DNA of 34,913 bases from Candidatus Rifleibacteriota bacterium (lineage in GTDB: Bacteria; Vulcanimicrobiota; Xenobia; Xenobiales; Xenobiaceae). The position numbers were made by a program, and so were the translations under genes. The notes under the pieces are model-generated. The model was given only the letters and a program-made list of their open reading frames with translations, searched no databases and was not told the origin of the DNA. The stretch lies in NCBI GenBank assembly GCA_900772775.1, contig CAAGRW010000099.1, positions 1-34,913 of the forward strand. The letters are read 5' to 3'. Shown here piece after piece: positions 33,171 through 34,913 of this stretch (the stretch's first letter is position 1; each line of letters starts with the position of its first letter).

Positions 33171-34067
33171 CTAGATAAAATTAGCCCAATAATGGCGACT
33201 AAAATCTACAGGATTATAAGAAAGCTTAGCGCGACGCAATCCCTCCTCGCCTAAGTCTTCTTCTCTATTAACATAAAGAGCCTGACTCCAACAACGACGT
33301 AAAAATTCTCGATTAAGCCAAGCATATAAATCACGATAATCGGGATGGCACTTTTCAAAGTGAATCATAGCCATTTCCGGAGAAGTTTGCTCACCTACAG
33401 TTAAGCCAATAACTTTGCCTTCTTCTCTAACTAAACAAGCTTTAATGTTCAAAAAATCAGCATTAGCTAAAGTGCGTTTTAAAGCGGTACGTTCAGCTTC
33501 TCGCGCCGCTAAAGCAGCAAAATCGTCTTCAGTTTCAGGCTCTTTCTCAATTTCCCAAGCTCGATCTAAATCCATACAAACATCAAATAATTCCGGAGTA
33601 TAATCAAGACATTCCAAATTAGGGTATTTTTTTACAAAGCTACTTATACGATTGCGTTTGCTGCGATAAATATGGCCTTCTAAATTGATTAGATCAGAAA
33701 CTTTGTAAATATATTCCGAAAGATCACGCGAATCCTCAAAATGCATAAGCCCAGGACAATCAGCTTCAATTTTTTGCTTTGAAGCTTCACAAACAAGCAA
33801 ATTGCTCTGGCCGCTCATTTCTTGAACTTTGCGCAAGGAATTATATATAGAAGCACTTGGATCTTTCACAAACGGCGCCAAATAAACGCCTTCTTCATCA
33901 TAATAAAACGTTTTTATATAAAGGGCCTCTTCATCTTCGGCAACTAAAATTTTGCCATCTTCAGACCAGCCATACCAATAAGCGAAAGAATCGTATACAC
34001 AATTGGTATCATGTATATATTGTTGAAAAAGCGATTTGTCATTTAACTCGATTTGCCTAAAACGCAT
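33171..34067 (-). CDS. DUF2156 / phosphatidylglycerol lysyltransferase C-terminal-like protein
   Basis: 298 residues. The DUF2156 marks are present: YIYKVSDLINLEGHIYRSKRN with RNRISSFVKKYPN, and NREEDLGEEGLRRAKLSYNP near 270-289. The fold is a double GNAT related to the aminoacyl-transferase domain of MprF/LPG synthase, but there is no membrane part, so it is a soluble protein of unknown acceptor. It is paired with the GNAT gene, an arrangement seen in Clostridia (recalled). A TTGAGG site precedes the ATG. Confidence 0.82.
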   Translation of the reverse strand: MRFRQIELNDKSLFQQYIHDTNCVYDSFAYWYGWSEDGKILVAEDEEALYIKTFYYDEEGVYLAPFVKDPSASIYNSLRKVQEMSGQSNLLVCEASKQKIEADCPGLMHFEDSRDLSEYIYKVSDLINLEGHIYRSKRNRISSFVKKYPNLECLDYTPELFDVCMDLDRAWEIEKEPETEDDFAALAAREAERTALKRTLANADFLNIKACLVREEGKVIGLTVGEQTSPEMAMIHFEKCHPDYRDLYAWLNREFLRRCWSQALYVNREEDLGEEGLRRAKLSYNPVDFSRHYWANFI

Positions 34068-34352
34068 AAAACCTCAACTTTTTTATAACATCAATTGCCG
34101 ATTGTCTATATGCTGAAAGATCAAAAAGCTTTTATAGTTTCTCTCTACGTTCGTTATAACATTGTTTGCCGAGGCTGTGTAGTTTTTAGCTCGTGCCTGT
34201 TGGTTCGTAGTTTTTTTAGCTTAGAGACGTTAATTATGTTCCGCCCGCTCGTTAGCTATTTTATGTTAGCTGCATTTTTTACCATATCTACGCTCCGGCT
34301 GACTGGCCTGGCGGCCAGAGGCCTGCGCTACCGATATGGTGAAAAAATTCCG
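34068..34352. other. 285-bp gap with repeats, no gene seen
   Basis: Two near-copies of GTAGTTTTT-TAGCT lie at 34179-34191 and 34207-34221. A large palindrome occupies 34275-34347. No tRNA or reading frame with a ribosome site and recognisable product was found. Confidence 0.5.
34275..34347. repeat. large imperfect palindrome
   Basis: Arms TTTTTTACCATATC (34275-34288) and GATATGGTGAAAAAA (34333-34347) pair with one bulge. An inner stem GGCCTGG-CGG-CCA-GA-GGCC (about 34305-34323) adds a second paired region, and TACGC/GCGTA-like bases pair between them. It is not followed by a T-run in either direction, so it is not a standard terminator. A small mobile palindrome or structured RNA is possible. 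Confidence 0.7.
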
Positions 34353-34913
34353 CTATAAGTTTTTGGCTGCGGGCTCGTGTTCACGTTGGTTAGCTACAAC
34401 AGCGGCTCTTCCAGGCTTGAACTGGACCGCGCTTAACAGCGCGTCCAATGTTCTGCGCCTTCCATCACCGCCGTTTCCGCCTGTTGGTAAAAAAACTATG
34501 CTTGTAAAAAAATGCCAAATACCAATTATCGCCAGAAATTTCTTTCACGCTAATGCAAAAAAATGCTCGGCGAGCGAAGCAATGCCGAGTTGCACAAATG
34601 CTAAACCCGATCCCGCTAGCAGCTTCCTCTCCGCCAGTAGCTCCCTTTATCCAGCGTAAGTACAGTGCGGCGAGTAGCGTTGCCGCCCCGATAACGCCCG
34701 TTGTGCCCTTCCCGCCTAATGTTCCCTCAGTCCAGCTCGTTTAAGGCTGCCGCTTCTCCTTGGGAAGCAAAGCCAGCGCTTGGAGAAGCGGCCACCCTTT
34801 TGGTCTCCCCCACCAAACCGCTCGCAATTAAGCCTTAAAAAAGCACAGACAAAACGGACTTGGTGGAGTCCTTAGCTTCGGCCAATTGACGGTATGGCTG
34901 CTCGTTTACGAGC
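34353..34913 (-). pseudogene. decayed membrane-protein gene, possibly plsY-like
   Basis: Minus-strand frames show membrane-protein pieces in three different frames broken by stops. One piece, open at 34468-34740, reads GTLGGKGTTGVIGAATLLAA, similar to the FKGGKGVAT loop of PlsY (acyl-phosphate:glycerol-3-phosphate acyltransferase). A shift then gives LAFVQLGIASLAEHFFALA, like the SLASI helix, and after a stop KKFLAIIGIWHFF and RRRTLDALLSAVQFKPG, which resembles the HRxNIxRLLxG motif, at about the spacing expected. No single open frame spans it. The gene continues past the window edge. PlsY is a weak match; CdsA was also considered. Sequencing error is an alternative. Confidence 0.35.

Noticed and set aside
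31638..34067. A clear recent horizontal-transfer island
   Set aside because: The genes look like gut-Firmicutes families and are somewhat AT-rich, but no integrase, tRNA, attachment repeat or sharp composition edge was seen.
34400..34500. Possible tRNA or small structured RNA
   Set aside because: No cloverleaf with acceptor stem and T-arm could be built.
34095..34744. Three plus-strand frames (34095-34358, 34336-34659, 34553-34744)
   Set aside because: No ribosome sites or family; Ser/Pro/Ala-rich composition typical of the antisense of a membrane-protein gene; the first crosses the palindrome.
34353..34913. CdsA or DUF92 identity for the broken gene
   Set aside because: Short EGTLGG and GG-rich matches exist, but the GGKG loop and spacing to the last Arg-rich motif fit PlsY better; none is firm.

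Overview
This 34.9 kb window is a gene-dense stretch of bacterial chromosome, with about 27 protein genes on both strands, short gaps and clear Shine-Dalgarno sites. Type IV-pilin-like prepilins, a lipoprotein with a lipobox, an exported phosphohexomutase and an OmpR-type two-component pair suggest a Gram-negative or diderm organism. GTP-type PEP carboxykinase and several genes of a kind common in gut anaerobes (a nucleotidyltransferase-fold protein, an Eis-like GNAT, DUF2156, paired short ChrA proteins) suggest an uncultivated host-associated lineage. I cannot name the phylum. Base composition is moderate; pckG and the phosphohexomutase use more C-ending codons than their neighbours, as highly expressed genes do.

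Layout. 1-1383 (minus): a coiled-coil protein followed by two prepilin-like proteins, the last cut by the window edge. 1477-1833 (plus): a MazG-like pyrophosphohydrolase. 1864-6355 (minus): M16 peptidase, dapB, asd and lysC, the aspartate-to-diaminopimelate/lysine unit without dapA. 6539-11390 (plus): recN and a topB-type topoisomerase with a 72-bp tandem-repeat, histone-like tail. 11522-14089 (plus): a phosphohexomutase with a signal peptide. 14317-14490 (plus): rpsU with a strong promoter and long leader. 14608-15288 (minus): ung. 15399-19524 (plus): a subtilisin-like protease and a large Hsp70 homologue separated by an attenuator-like hairpin. 19513-22015 (minus): response regulator and histidine kinase. 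22188-26633 (minus): a second M16 peptidase, a sialidase-like lipoprotein, a DUF523/TudS protein and thiI, closed by a terminator. 26634-27222: a mostly non-coding gap with hairpins and one possible 25-residue ORF. 27223-30268 (plus): a CBS-HEPN protein and pckG. 30399-31637 (plus): two half-size chromate transporters. 31638-34067 (minus): nucleotidyltransferase-fold protein, GNAT and DUF2156. 34068-34913: a large palindrome and what looks like a decayed membrane-protein gene, possibly plsY.

The most unusual items are the exported phosphohexomutase, the repeat-tailed topoisomerase, the CBS-HEPN fusion with an intact R-x4-H motif, the thiI/DUF523 neighbourhood (tRNA thiolation beside a thiouracil-desulfurase-type protein), and the subtilase/Hsp70 pair with an operator-like repeat over its promoter. 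Several start codons are trimmed from the longest ORF because ribosome-binding sites and family lengths favour internal starts. No rRNA, tRNA or CRISPR array was seen.
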